A stretch of DNA of 64,000 nt, taken from contig JAUIGE010000010.1 in the NCBI GenBank assembly GCA_030430205.1, forward strand, positions 62,001-126,000. The letters run 5' to 3'. Each line of letters starts with the position of its first letter. The stretch's first letter is position 1. The notes beneath the pieces are model-generated. The model ran no database searches. It was not told where the DNA came from and saw nothing but the letters and a program-made list of their open reading frames with translations. Below, one piece after another: positions 53,669-62,572 of the stretch. The position numbers and the translations under genes are program-made. This DNA comes from Bacteroidia bacterium (GTDB lineage Bacteria; Bacteroidota; Bacteroidia; J057).

Positions 53669-55156
53669 TTAACTTTGCTGCTGATCCAGCTCTTCGAGCT
53701 TGCTGGCAATCTTCTGGATGCGTTGATTTTTTTCAACAATCGTTGCTGGTGCAGCTCTTTCTGCACAATCTGTAAGGGGACATCGCTCACAGGTTTCGCT
53801 GACATTTTTATTTTTCAATTGAGGATCAGCGAGAAAGCGGATTTTTTTGCGGGATTCCGCATCGACGAGTATGCCGAGGGTAACGCTGATATTTGAATCG
53901 AGCGATGGCATATTTGTCCTTGCAATAGAAATACAGAGGTATTCGCTTTGGGGTTCGACATAGCTTGAAATCTGGGCATCAGCCAGATAATCCTTCCTGC
54001 CATTTTCCGCCTGAAGGTCCTTCAGGGTAGTGATAGAGACCCATCTCCGGCAATAATGCTCATGCAAATCGTTGCGATGAGGGCTATGAAGGCGTGTCAG
54101 GTGCAGCTCTTTGGTGATGTGAAAAGTATCGCTTTCCAGCTTATGCTTTGTTCGGATAAAAAAGAGATTGGGAATGCGGTAATGGTAGCTGAGCAGGTTT
54201 ACCATGCGCGTAAGGAACATCTCCGGAGAGGCCTCATATTTTCGCATGATGGCCAGGAAAGCTTCCGGATCCCATTTTTCATTCGAAAAAAGCATGTCGA
54301 GATCTTTGAGGAACATGTGGCGATTCATAAAAAGCGCCACAGAAAAGTAGGATGCGCGGAAATTGTTGAGCACCAGCTCAAAGGTATCCGCCTGAAAAGG
54401 AGCAGAAGTGAGCGGGCGCTCAGCCATCTCCAAAAAGTTGTAGGCAAGTTCCTTGCCCAGCAAGAAGGATTCCTGCGTAGCAGTCAGCTTTTTATTGATC
54501 AGGAGCTTGCGTGTTTTGGGTAAAAATACGGCCCTGTACTGCTTGAATTCTTCATGATCGCTGAGCGATTGGGAATCTATAGTGTAGCCAAAAGCTTCCT
54601 CCAGCACATCGTACATCTGCTTCCGGTTAACCGGCGGACTGACATCCAATTGGTATTTGGCCACAAAGCGATCGGCCGCCTCTTCCAGTTCTTCGAAATA
54701 ATTGTCATGCATCTCCTGATAACTCCGCAAAGCGGAAAAATAGAAATGCTCACGGCTCATCTGGTAGTTGCGCGCGATCTTGACGATGGTACTGATGAAG
54801 GCATTGACCTTAACAGGTGCAGTGGAAATGATTTCCATCAAAGTGCTGATCTCCAGCCCAAAAAGATCGAGCGGCAGGTTTTCCAAAAAACCTGAATTCA
54901 ACAGCTCAATGATGGGATGCCATTTTTTGTCCAGCTTCAAAGAAACCAACTCATCATAGGACACATTGAGCGCGCGGGAAAGTTTGACGATCTTCTCCGT
55001 CTTCGGGTATTTTTTGCCCTTTTCAATCTCGTTGAGATAGGAGACTGACATGCCCGATGCCTCAGATAAATCCTTGAAAGACATGCTTTTACCCTGACGA
55101 AGCTGCTTGAGCTTCAGACCAAAAATGAGGCGTATGTTGCGTTCGCTGGTAAGCAT
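53669..55156 (-). CDS. XRE-family regulator of the ScfR/RamB type
   Basis: A 495-residue DNA-binding protein. Residues about 11-66 are an XRE helix-turn-helix ([29 protein letters not shown]). The middle contains an IrrE-like region (DUF955/DUF2083-like) without a HExxH motif ([13 protein letters not shown] at about 251 where HExxH would be). The C-terminus has a [12 protein letters not shown] cluster that is typical of short-chain fatty acyl-CoA regulators such as RamB. Those regulate acetate, propionate and glyoxylate metabolism. It lies 103 nt downstream of acs on the same strand, which fits that role. Confidence 0.85.
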   Translation of the reverse strand: MLTSERNIRLIFGLKLKQLRQGKSMSFKDLSEASGMSVSYLNEIEKGKKYPKTEKIVKLSRALNVSYDELVSLKLDKKWHPIIELLNSGFLENLPLDLFGLEISTLMEIISTAPVKVNAFISTIVKIARNYQMSREHFYFSALRSYQEMHDNYFEELEEAADRFVAKYQLDVSPPVNRKQMYDVLEEAFGYTIDSQSLSDHEEFKQYRAVFLPKTRKLLINKKLTATQESFLLGKELAYNFLEMAERPLTSAPFQADTFELVLNNFRASYFSVALFMNRHMFLKDLDMLFSNEKWDPEAFLAIMRKYEASPEMFLTRMVNLLSYHYRIPNLFFIRTKHKLESDTFHITKELHLTRLHSPHRNDLHEHYCRRWVSITTLKDLQAENGRKDYLADAQISSYVEPQSEYLCISIARTNMPSLDSNISVTLGILVDAESRKKIRFLADPQLKNKNVSETCERCPLTDCAERAAPATIVEKNQRIQKIASKLEELDQQQS

Positions 55157-55259
55157 GGAAGATCGTTCGTTGGTTTGAGTTTGCGGCGCAAATATAGCAA
55201 ATATATGAGCGAAATTTCGCTGTTAGCGTGGGAGCGTGTAAAGACCAAAATGGCGATAA

Positions 55260-57155
55260 TCAAAGCACCCCCGCCCGTATCTCCTCCACCACAGCCGGAT
55301 CCAGCAAAGTCGATACATCTCCCAGGCTATCGGCTGTGCCATCTGCGATTTTGCGCAGGATGCGGCGCATGATCTTGCCCGAGCGGGTTTTGGGTAAACC
55401 GCTGACAATCTGTATTTTATCGGGTTTGGCGATGGGGCCTATCTCCTCGGTCACGACTTGCCTGACTTCCTTGCGGAAGGCTTCATCGTCGGCAGGGGCC
55501 TCCGTGCATATCACAAAGGCATAGATGCCTTGCCCTTTGATTTTGTGTGGAAAGCCGACCACGGCTGACTCGACCACCTGTGGGTGTTCATTGATGGCAT
55601 TTTCCACCTCGGCGGTCCCCATGCGGTGACCCGAGACATTGATCACATCGTCCACACGGCCGATGATGCGATAAAGGCCATTTTCATCCCGGCGGGCGCC
55701 ATCGCCCGTGAAGTACATATCTTCGAAATGGGAGAAGTAGGTCAGACGGCAGCGCTCATGGTCGCCGTAGGTAGTGCGAAGGATAGAAGGCCATGGAAAT
55801 TTGATGCAGAGAAGCCCCTCGACATTGTTTTCTGTCAGTTCCACGCCATCGGCATTGACCAGGCAAGGCTGTATGCCCGGCAGGGGCAGGGTGGCATAGG
55901 TAGGCTTGAGCCAGGTGATGCCCGCCAGGGGCGAGATCATGATGCCGCCGGTCTCGGTTTGCCACCAGGTATCTACAATCGGCAGTTTGTTTTTTCCCAC
56001 CAGGCGATGGTACCATTCCCAGGCTTCTGTATTGATGGGTTCGCCCACCGTGCCCAGCACTTTCAGCTTACTGAGGTCGTGAGGCGTGACATGGCGATCC
56101 CCCTGCGCCTGCAAGGCGCGGATGGCTGTAGGCGCAGTATAAAACTGATTCACCTGATGCTTTTCGCAGATTTCCCAAAAGCGCCCCGCATCGGGATAAG
56201 TCGGCACGCCTTCAAACATCACCGTCGTAGCGCCCGCCAACAGCGGTCCATAGACAATATAGGAGTGTCCCGTGATCCAGCCGATATCGGCGGTACACCA
56301 GTAGACATCTCCCTCATCGTATTGGAACACATTTTTGAAGGAATAAGCGGTATAGACCATATAACCGCCACAGCTATGCACCACGCCTTTGGGCTTGCCG
56401 GTAGAGCCGGAGGTATAGAGAATGAAGAGCATATCTTCGCTGTCCATCTCCTCTGCTTCGCAGCTTTCGGAAGCCGTTTTCATCTCCTCATGCAGCCAAA
56501 AATCACGGCCTGATTGCCAGTGTACCTCCTGCCCGGTGCGCTGTGCCACCAGCACACTCTCGATGGAGGGCGTATTTTGCAAAGCAATATCCACCACTTC
56601 CTTGACAGGAATACTCTTGTTGCCGCGGTAGTTACCGTCAGCGCAGATGACCATTTTGCAAGTCGCATCATTGATGCGGTCGGCGAGGGCGTGGGCGGAG
56701 AATCCCGCAAAGACCACCGAATGAATCGCGCCTATGCGCGCGCAGGCCAGAAGGCCGATCGCCAGTTCGGGGATCATCGGCATATAAAAGCAGATGCGGT
56801 CGCCCTTTTGGATGCCGTGCTTTTTGAGCACATGGGCCATGCGGCAGACTTCCGCATGTAACTCGCGGTAGGTGAAGGTTTTAGCGGCTTCACCGGGATC
56901 ATTGGGTTCCCAGAGGATGGCGACCTGATCGCCTCTTGTCTTCAAATGCCTGTCGAGGCAATTCTCCGTGATATTCATTTTCCCTCCCAAAAACCACTTG
57001 ATGTCAGGCTTTCGGAAATCCCATTCGAGTACTTTGCTCCATTTTTTTCTCCAGAAAAAAGTATCTGCCTGTGCAGCCCAAAAGGCCTCCGGATTTTCGA
57101 CACTTTCCTGGTAAACGGCTTCATATTCTTCAAAAGTACGGATGCGTAAGGTCAT
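55260..57155 (-). CDS. acs: Acetyl-CoA synthetase
   Basis: A 631-residue AMP-forming acetate-CoA ligase, which makes acetyl-CoA from acetate, ATP and CoA. The ATP loop is YTSGSTGKPKG near 257. VDTWWQTETGG near 396 holds the acetate-pocket Trp. The hinge and catalytic Lys (PKTRSGKIMRR near 590-600) are complete; this Lys is the usual acetylation target. Length matches the family (about 630-650). ATG at 57155. The ScfR/RamB-type regulator downstream may control it. The gene is divergent from bestrophin with 70 nt between. Confidence 0.95.
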   Translation of the reverse strand: MTLRIRTFEEYEAVYQESVENPEAFWAAQADTFFWRKKWSKVLEWDFRKPDIKWFLGGKMNITENCLDRHLKTRGDQVAILWEPNDPGEAAKTFTYRELHAEVCRMAHVLKKHGIQKGDRICFYMPMIPELAIGLLACARIGAIHSVVFAGFSAHALADRINDATCKMVICADGNYRGNKSIPVKEVVDIALQNTPSIESVLVAQRTGQEVHWQSGRDFWLHEEMKTASESCEAEEMDSEDMLFILYTSGSTGKPKGVVHSCGGYMVYTAYSFKNVFQYDEGDVYWCTADIGWITGHSYIVYGPLLAGATTVMFEGVPTYPDAGRFWEICEKHQVNQFYTAPTAIRALQAQGDRHVTPHDLSKLKVLGTVGEPINTEAWEWYHRLVGKNKLPIVDTWWQTETGGIMISPLAGITWLKPTYATLPLPGIQPCLVNADGVELTENNVEGLLCIKFPWPSILRTTYGDHERCRLTYFSHFEDMYFTGDGARRDENGLYRIIGRVDDVINVSGHRMGTAEVENAINEHPQVVESAVVGFPHKIKGQGIYAFVICTEAPADDEAFRKEVRQVVTEEIGPIAKPDKIQIVSGLPKTRSGKIMRRILRKIADGTADSLGDVSTLLDPAVVEEIRAGVL

Positions 57156-57225
57156 AATGCTTGCTATTTATGGTTGGCAGGGAAATATTTGCTAATATAA
57201 CCACCATCTAAAAAAATCCTCCCAC

Positions 57226-58263
57226 ATGTTTATTAGAAAAAATTTTGGCTTTCTGGGCATCATGGCCTTCTCAGGTATGCACCTTATCTGGATCACGACC
57301 TGGGTAGGCCTTGTGACCTGGCTGTATGAGTACACCAAATGGGAATGGCTTTCCATACCCTGGCTACCTCTCTCTCTGATCGGCACGGCGGTAGCCTTTT
57401 ATATTGGTTTCAAAAACAACCAGGCCTATGATCGCCTCTGGGAAGCCCGCAAAATATGGGGCGCCATCATCAACAGCAGCAGGAGCTGGGGCAGCACGGT
57501 CAGGTCCTTTGTGACCGATGGATTTGCGCCTGGGGCGGTATCTGCCGCAAGCTTAAAAAGCATTCACCAAAAGCTGATCTACCGGCATATCGCCTGGCTG
57601 TACAGCCTCCGAAGCCAATTGCTGATCCCTGCTCCCTGGGAACATATCAACCAACATGTCCACATTGCCCGTACGGCCCGCAGAAGGATGAAGCACTTTG
57701 GCGTAGGCCTGCTGGATGATGACATCACCCAAAAAGAACTCAAAAAACTGCTGAGTACAGCTGAGTATGAGCGCCTCATCCATTACAAAAATACCGCCAC
57801 GCAGATCATAGACCTGCAATCCCAGGAGTTGCAGCAGCTCAGAAAGCAAGGCCTGATCGACGACTTCCGCCACATGGAACTGCAAAAAATCCTCAACGAT
57901 TTTTATGAGCATCAGGGTAAATGCGAGCGCATCAAAAAATTCCCTTTGCCGCGCCAATATGGCAATATGAGCTTTATTTTTGTTGGCATTTTCATTTTTC
58001 TGCTTCCCTTTGGGATGGTCTCTGAGTTTCACAAACTCGGCGAGTTTGGCATCTGGCTTTCGATCCCCTTTTCGGTACTTGTATCCTGGGTTTTCCTGGT
58101 GATGGAGCTGGTAGGGGATTATTCAGAAAATCCTTTTGAAGGGCTGGGAAATGACATCCCCACCTATGCGCTGACACGCACGATTGAGATTGACCTACGG
58201 GAGATGCTGGGTGAGGAGGATATCCCACCAGCGGTGGAGGCAGTAAATGGAGTATTGATGTGA
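57226..58263 (+). CDS. Bestrophin-family anion channel
   Basis: A 345-residue membrane protein of the bestrophin/UPF0187 family, which form pentameric chloride or cation channels. Family marks are GFKNNQAYDRLWEARKIWG near 65-83 and the paired helices near 250-290, with GDYSENPFEGLGNDIPTYAL near 301-320. Some bacterial members conduct cations or bicarbonate, so ion choice is open. ATG at 57226. The following gene starts 2 nt after the stop. Confidence 0.92.
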   Translation: MFIRKNFGFLGIMAFSGMHLIWITTWVGLVTWLYEYTKWEWLSIPWLPLSLIGTAVAFYIGFKNNQAYDRLWEARKIWGAIINSSRSWGSTVRSFVTDGFAPGAVSAASLKSIHQKLIYRHIAWLYSLRSQLLIPAPWEHINQHVHIARTARRRMKHFGVGLLDDDITQKELKKLLSTAEYERLIHYKNTATQIIDLQSQELQQLRKQGLIDDFRHMELQKILNDFYEHQGKCERIKKFPLPRQYGNMSFIFVGIFIFLLPFGMVSEFHKLGEFGIWLSIPFSVLVSWVFLVMELVGDYSENPFEGLGNDIPTYALTRTIEIDLREMLGEEDIPPAVEAVNGVLM

Positions 58264-58265
58264 CT

Positions 58266-58616
58266 ATGGAACATTTCGCCTCTTTTTACCTCGATCAAGC
58301 TGAACCTCAAAAAAGCTGCCTGCTTACCCTTCGGGACATCATCATGGCCAGCCATCCTCACATCAGCGAAACCCGCAAATACGGCATGCCTTGCTTTTGT
58401 TATGGGAAAAAAGCGTTTTGCTACCTCTGGGTAGATAAAAAAACGCAGGAACCCTATATCCTGATGGTTGAGGGAAAGCACTTAAATCATCCAGCCCTGG
58501 AAACAGGTAAAAGAGCCCGCATGAAAATTTTCAGGCTTGATCCAGCAGGAAATTTACCTTTCAATATAATTGGGGAAATTTTAGCGGAAGCTTTGTCTTT
58601 CTATGAAAAAGAATAG
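58266..58616 (+). CDS. DUF1801 (YdhG-like) domain protein
   Basis: A 116-residue protein of the DUF1801 family, whose fold is related to frataxin-like/YdhG proteins and whose role is unknown. Visible features: HPHISETRKYGMPCFCYGKKAFCYLW at about 35-60 and GKHLNHPALETGKRARMKIF near 72-91. The ATG at 58266 is taken; a GTG at 58260 overlaps the bestrophin stop and is also possible. Likely co-transcribed with bestrophin. Confidence 0.82.
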   Translation: MEHFASFYLDQAEPQKSCLLTLRDIIMASHPHISETRKYGMPCFCYGKKAFCYLWVDKKTQEPYILMVEGKHLNHPALETGKRARMKIFRLDPAGNLPFNIIGEILAEALSFYEKE

Positions 58617-58715
58617 AAAAACGGCAAATCAAACGCTTTTTATCTTGATTTTCAGGAAAAAATAAACAAATTGTCGCGAACGAAAACTATTCTTAAAAAA
58701 AGACGTTGGGTGGTT

Positions 58716-59075
58716 ATGGGAAAAAAATCAACAATTTTCAGCAATTTGGGCCACATGACTCAACTTGAAGAACAATTTCACAAGATTATCACTGAAATTC
58801 CAGGGGCCAGAGAAGGCAAGGCTTTTGGCGCAAACTGCATCAAAGCTAAAAACAGCAAAACGGCAGCCATTTTTTGGCAGGACAGGGTTCTTTTTAAACT
58901 CGACAGATCTGGCCAAAAAGAGGCAATGCAGGTTGAAGGCGCGCTCCCTGGCACACACCTGTTTTCTCCTGACCGGGAAATGAAAGGCTGGGTATGGCTC
59001 CCTGCTGAGCAGGCTGAGCTATGGCCCGACTTTGCGAAGATGGCAGTCGATTATGTTGGATCATTGAAGGGCTAA
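58716..59075 (+). CDS. TfoX N-terminal/MmcQ-like domain protein
   Basis: A 119-residue protein with the segment EIPGAREGKAFGANCIKAKN, then AIFWQDRVLFKL and KGWVWLPAEQAELW, as in TfoX-N-like small proteins. The role is not known for these stand-alone forms. Family likeness begins at TQLEEQFHKI, so the true start may be the ATG at 58755 rather than 58716. Frame also opens at a TTG (58671). Confidence 0.8.
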   Translation: MGKKSTIFSNLGHMTQLEEQFHKIITEIPGAREGKAFGANCIKAKNSKTAAIFWQDRVLFKLDRSGQKEAMQVEGALPGTHLFSPDREMKGWVWLPAEQAELWPDFAKMAVDYVGSLKG

Positions 59076-59098
59076 ACAAGCCATTCATTCCTGTGATC

Positions 59099-60328
59099 AT
59101 GCCTGACAAAAAACACATTCAAGCCTCTGATATTCAGGCCATTTCACGAATAATCACAGATGCAACTGTAGGAATTACAGATGTGGTGGAAGCCATGCAT
59201 CTGCAATTTGTGCAGCCTCCATTTTTGCCCCAAACACCGATACAGCTAATTATCGGGAAGATCACAAGGTTCACCTATCAGAATATCAGGCTGATAAGCA
59301 GGCTTGTTGGGGATGGGCTATCTTTCACCCTGAGACAGATCGAGCCTATTCTAACAGAAAAAGCTTCTACAGAAGAAAGAAATGCGGTTATTTCAGCCCT
59401 GAATGGCGTGTTGGGTGAGTACCTGACAGAAAACCAAAATCCCTTTTCCATCCCTATGCATTTCCGGCATCAGGGAAAAAGTCTTAAACTGGTAAAGAAA
59501 GAAATCCTTGCTGCCTTCCCCAACACAAATGGGAAAATATTGCTTATGCTTCATGGCCTATGCATGAACGATGAGCAATGGCAGCGAAATGGCCATGACC
59601 ATGGCAAGCAATTGGCCGTTGAACTGGGCCTTTCTCCGATTTACCTGCGCTATAATAGCGGCCAACATATTTCTACCAATGGCCAGCAGCTGGCTCAGTT
59701 GTTGGAAGAACTCCTGCAAGCATGGCCTGTGGAAGTCACAGAGCTACATATGCTGACTCATAGCATGGGAGGCTTGCTGGCGCGCAGTGCCTTTTATTAT
59801 GGAGAAATGCGCCAGCATCATTGGACCCAACAGCTCAAAAAAATCATTTTTCTGGGCACGCCTCACCAAGGCGCGCCGCTGGAACGCGCCGGAAATTATG
59901 TGGATATCATCCTTGAGGCTGCGCCTTATACCCAGCCTCTCTCCCGACTGGGCAAAATCAGAAGTGCCGGAATCACAGACCTCAGGTATGGCTACCTGCT
60001 AGATGAAGATTGGGAAAGCACCGATCGCTTTGCAAAGGGATCAGAGGAGAAAAGGCATTTGCCTTTGCCCAAAGGCGTAGCCTGCTATGCGGTAGCCGCA
60101 AGTACCGGAAAGGAAAGCGGCGATATTTCCAGCCTCCTGCTGGGAGATGGACTCGTCTACCCGGACAGTGCCTTTGGGCGGCATAAAAACCCTGCAAAGC
60201 AACTTGCTTTTAGCGCCGAAAATCGTGCGATCGTATTTGAATGCAATCATTTGGACTTGCTATGCCATCCCCCGGTTTATGAGCAGCTAAGGTCCTGGAT
60301 GGCCGAGGAGCCATTAGGTTTTTTGTGA
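59099..60328 (+). CDS. Alpha/beta hydrolase (PGAP1/lipase-like)
   Basis: A 409-residue hydrolase. The first 130 residues are helical and resemble the N-terminal region of lipases found with PHA or esterase families. The alpha/beta core follows: oxyanion strand MLHGLCMNDEQW near 151, nucleophile elbow THSMGG with S222, and a His in CNHLDLL near 386. FLGTPHQGAPLERAG near 250 is typical of PGAP1-like lipases. No signal peptide is seen. Substrate is unknown. The ATG at 59099 is taken; the frame opens earlier inside the preceding gene. Confidence 0.87.
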   Translation: MPDKKHIQASDIQAISRIITDATVGITDVVEAMHLQFVQPPFLPQTPIQLIIGKITRFTYQNIRLISRLVGDGLSFTLRQIEPILTEKASTEERNAVISALNGVLGEYLTENQNPFSIPMHFRHQGKSLKLVKKEILAAFPNTNGKILLMLHGLCMNDEQWQRNGHDHGKQLAVELGLSPIYLRYNSGQHISTNGQQLAQLLEELLQAWPVEVTELHMLTHSMGGLLARSAFYYGEMRQHHWTQQLKKIIFLGTPHQGAPLERAGNYVDIILEAAPYTQPLSRLGKIRSAGITDLRYGYLLDEDWESTDRFAKGSEEKRHLPLPKGVACYAVAASTGKESGDISSLLLGDGLVYPDSAFGRHKNPAKQLAFSAENRAIVFECNHLDLLCHPPVYEQLRSWMAEEPLGFL

Positions 60329-60399
60329 TAAATCGGATCAGCTCGCAAAATTTTTTCTTACTTTTCATCCTTCGATTTATTCAACAAAGCATGGCAAGT

Positions 60400-62568
60400 A
60401 TGAAAAAAATAATTCTGACCTCTCTTTTTATTCTAAGCAGTTTCCTTATTCAAGCCCAAAATGAGATCGCCCCCAAAATCGAAGAGATCCTCTCCCAACT
60501 CACCTTAGCAGAAAAAGTGGCCATGTGCCACGCACAGTCCAAATTCAGCACCAAAGGCGTGCCCCGCCTCGGGATACCCGAGATCTGGATGAGCGACGGC
60601 CCGCACGGGGTGCGCGCAGAGATCAGCTGGGACAGCTGGGACAATGCCGGTTGGACCAATGATTCCATCACAGCCTTTCCGGCCCTTACCTGCCTGGCGG
60701 CGAGCTTTCAGCCTTCGCTTGCCAAGAAATACGGCATCGCCCTGGGGGAAGAAGCCCGCTACCGCAAGAAGGATGTCCTGCTCGGCCCCGGCGTCAATAT
60801 CTACCGCACCCCACTCAATGGCCGCAATTTCGAATACATGGGTGAAGACCCCCATCTGGCCTCCACCATGGTCGTGCCCTATATCCAGGGCGTACAGCAA
60901 AACGGCGTCGCCGCCTGTGTCAAGCACTATGTCCTCAACAACCAGGAGCTGTGGCGCGACCACATCAACGTAGAAGTCAGCACAAGAGCGCTCTATGAGA
61001 TCTACCTGCCTGCTTTTAAAGCGGCGGTGCAGGAAGGCGGTGCCTGGTCTATCATGAGCGCCTACAACCAGTACCAAAATCAATTTTGTTCACATAATGA
61101 GCTGCTCATCAACAAAATCCTGAAAGGAGACTGGGGCTTCGACGGCTGTGTGATCACGGATTGGGGTGCCGCCCATGACACCCGGCAGGCAGCCCTCTAT
61201 GGGCTGGATATCGAGATGGGCACAGGCACCAATGGCCTGACCACCTCCACCCAAAATCATTATGACAACTACTTCCTGGCGCATCCTTTTTTGAACATGC
61301 TGCAAAGCGGTGAGATCGAAGAAGCCGTGGTAGATGACAAAGTCCGCAGGATTTTGCGCCTCATGTTTCGCACCAATATGAATCCAGATCGTACTTTCGG
61401 GCGAATGAACAATGTGGAGCATCAGCAGGTAGCGCGAAAAGTAGCGCAGGAAGGCATTGTTTTATTGAAAAATGAAGACAATTTTTTTCCCCTGGATCCC
61501 AATAAGAAGATGACAATCGCTGTCATAGGCGAAAACGCATTTCGGCCCCTGACGACCGGCGGAGGTTCTTCCGACCTCAAGCCAAAATATGAAATATCGC
61601 CCTTGCAAGGTATGCGGGAGCGTTTTCCAAACGCTGTGATCCTCCATACCCTGGGCTATGCCTCCGGCCCTCCGGCCTATGGCCGGGTGATTCCTTCCCG
61701 CTATGATGTGGATTCTCTACGGAGAGAAGCCCTGGTGATCGCCAAAAGGGCGGATGTGGTGCTATTTGTGGGTGGTTTGAATAAAAACCATCACCAGGAC
61801 TGCGAAGGCGGTGACCGCCTTCAATATGGCCTGGACTTCGGCCAGGAGGAGTTGTTGCGGATGTTGCAGGACGCCAATGAGAACATCGGCGTCGTCCTCC
61901 TCAGCGGCAATGCCGTGGCCATGCCTTGGCTTGGCCGCACCAAGGGCCTGATTCAGGGCTGGTTTCTGGGCAGCGAAGCCGGCCACGCCCTCGCTGATGT
62001 GATCAGCGGAGATGTCAATCCCTCCGGCAAATTGCCGTTCACTTTTCCAGCGAAGCTGGAGGACAATGCAGCGCATCATTTTGGGCCCCTCTCCTACCCC
62101 GGAGACAGCATCAACCAGCATTACAAGGAAGGTATCCTCGTGGGCTATCGCTGGCATGACACAAAAAAGATCAAACCGCTTTTTGCCTTTGGACATGGGC
62201 TGTCCTACACAAGCTTCGACCTTTCTGCCATACAGACAGACAAGAAAAGCTACGCTCCCGGTGAATACATCACAATCTCCTGCAAAGTGGCCAATACGGG
62301 CCAGAGAGCGGGTTCCGAGGTGGTGCAGGTATATGTAGGAAAAACCAAATCGGAGGTCGAAAGAGCGCAAAAAGAGCTGAAAGCTTTTTCCAAGGTCATG
62401 CTTGAACCTGGCAAAGAAGCCACGGTAGAATTGCAGGTCGGGCTGGATAAGCTCGCCTATTATGATGAAAAGAGTTCTGGATGGAAGCTTGAAAAAGGAG
62501 AATATGTGGTCTATGTAGGCACTGCTTCGGATAAGATTTCGAAGAAAGTGACGATCAGCGTGAAATAG
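60400..62568 (+). CDS. Glycoside hydrolase family 3 enzyme, secreted
   Basis: A 722-residue GH3 enzyme (beta-glucosidase type) with signal peptide (about 1-20). The TIM-barrel domain has DGPHGVRAE near 62, KHYVLNNQE near 178 and the nucleophile D254 in VITDWGA. The alpha/beta sandwich follows (EGIVLLKNEDNFFPLD, then the GGGSSD loop). A fibronectin-III-like domain ends the protein (GHGLSYTSFDLS, YVGKTKSEVERAQKELKAF). It should act in the periplasm on beta-linked glucosides or xylosides. ATG at 60400 starts the signal peptide; another ATG at 60391 is close by. Confidence 0.92.
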   Translation: MKKIILTSLFILSSFLIQAQNEIAPKIEEILSQLTLAEKVAMCHAQSKFSTKGVPRLGIPEIWMSDGPHGVRAEISWDSWDNAGWTNDSITAFPALTCLAASFQPSLAKKYGIALGEEARYRKKDVLLGPGVNIYRTPLNGRNFEYMGEDPHLASTMVVPYIQGVQQNGVAACVKHYVLNNQELWRDHINVEVSTRALYEIYLPAFKAAVQEGGAWSIMSAYNQYQNQFCSHNELLINKILKGDWGFDGCVITDWGAAHDTRQAALYGLDIEMGTGTNGLTTSTQNHYDNYFLAHPFLNMLQSGEIEEAVVDDKVRRILRLMFRTNMNPDRTFGRMNNVEHQQVARKVAQEGIVLLKNEDNFFPLDPNKKMTIAVIGENAFRPLTTGGGSSDLKPKYEISPLQGMRERFPNAVILHTLGYASGPPAYGRVIPSRYDVDSLRREALVIAKRADVVLFVGGLNKNHHQDCEGGDRLQYGLDFGQEELLRMLQDANENIGVVLLSGNAVAMPWLGRTKGLIQGWFLGSEAGHALADVISGDVNPSGKLPFTFPAKLEDNAAHHFGPLSYPGDSINQHYKEGILVGYRWHDTKKIKPLFAFGHGLSYTSFDLSAIQTDKKSYAPGEYITISCKVANTGQRAGSEVVQVYVGKTKSEVERAQKELKAFSKVMLEPGKEATVELQVGLDKLAYYDEKSSGWKLEKGEYVVYVGTASDKISKKVTISVK

Positions 62569-62572
62569 CCTG

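Noticed and set aside
55584-56513. Long open frame opposite acs
   Set aside because: It lies wholly inside acs in antisense; its length comes from the codon bias of acs.
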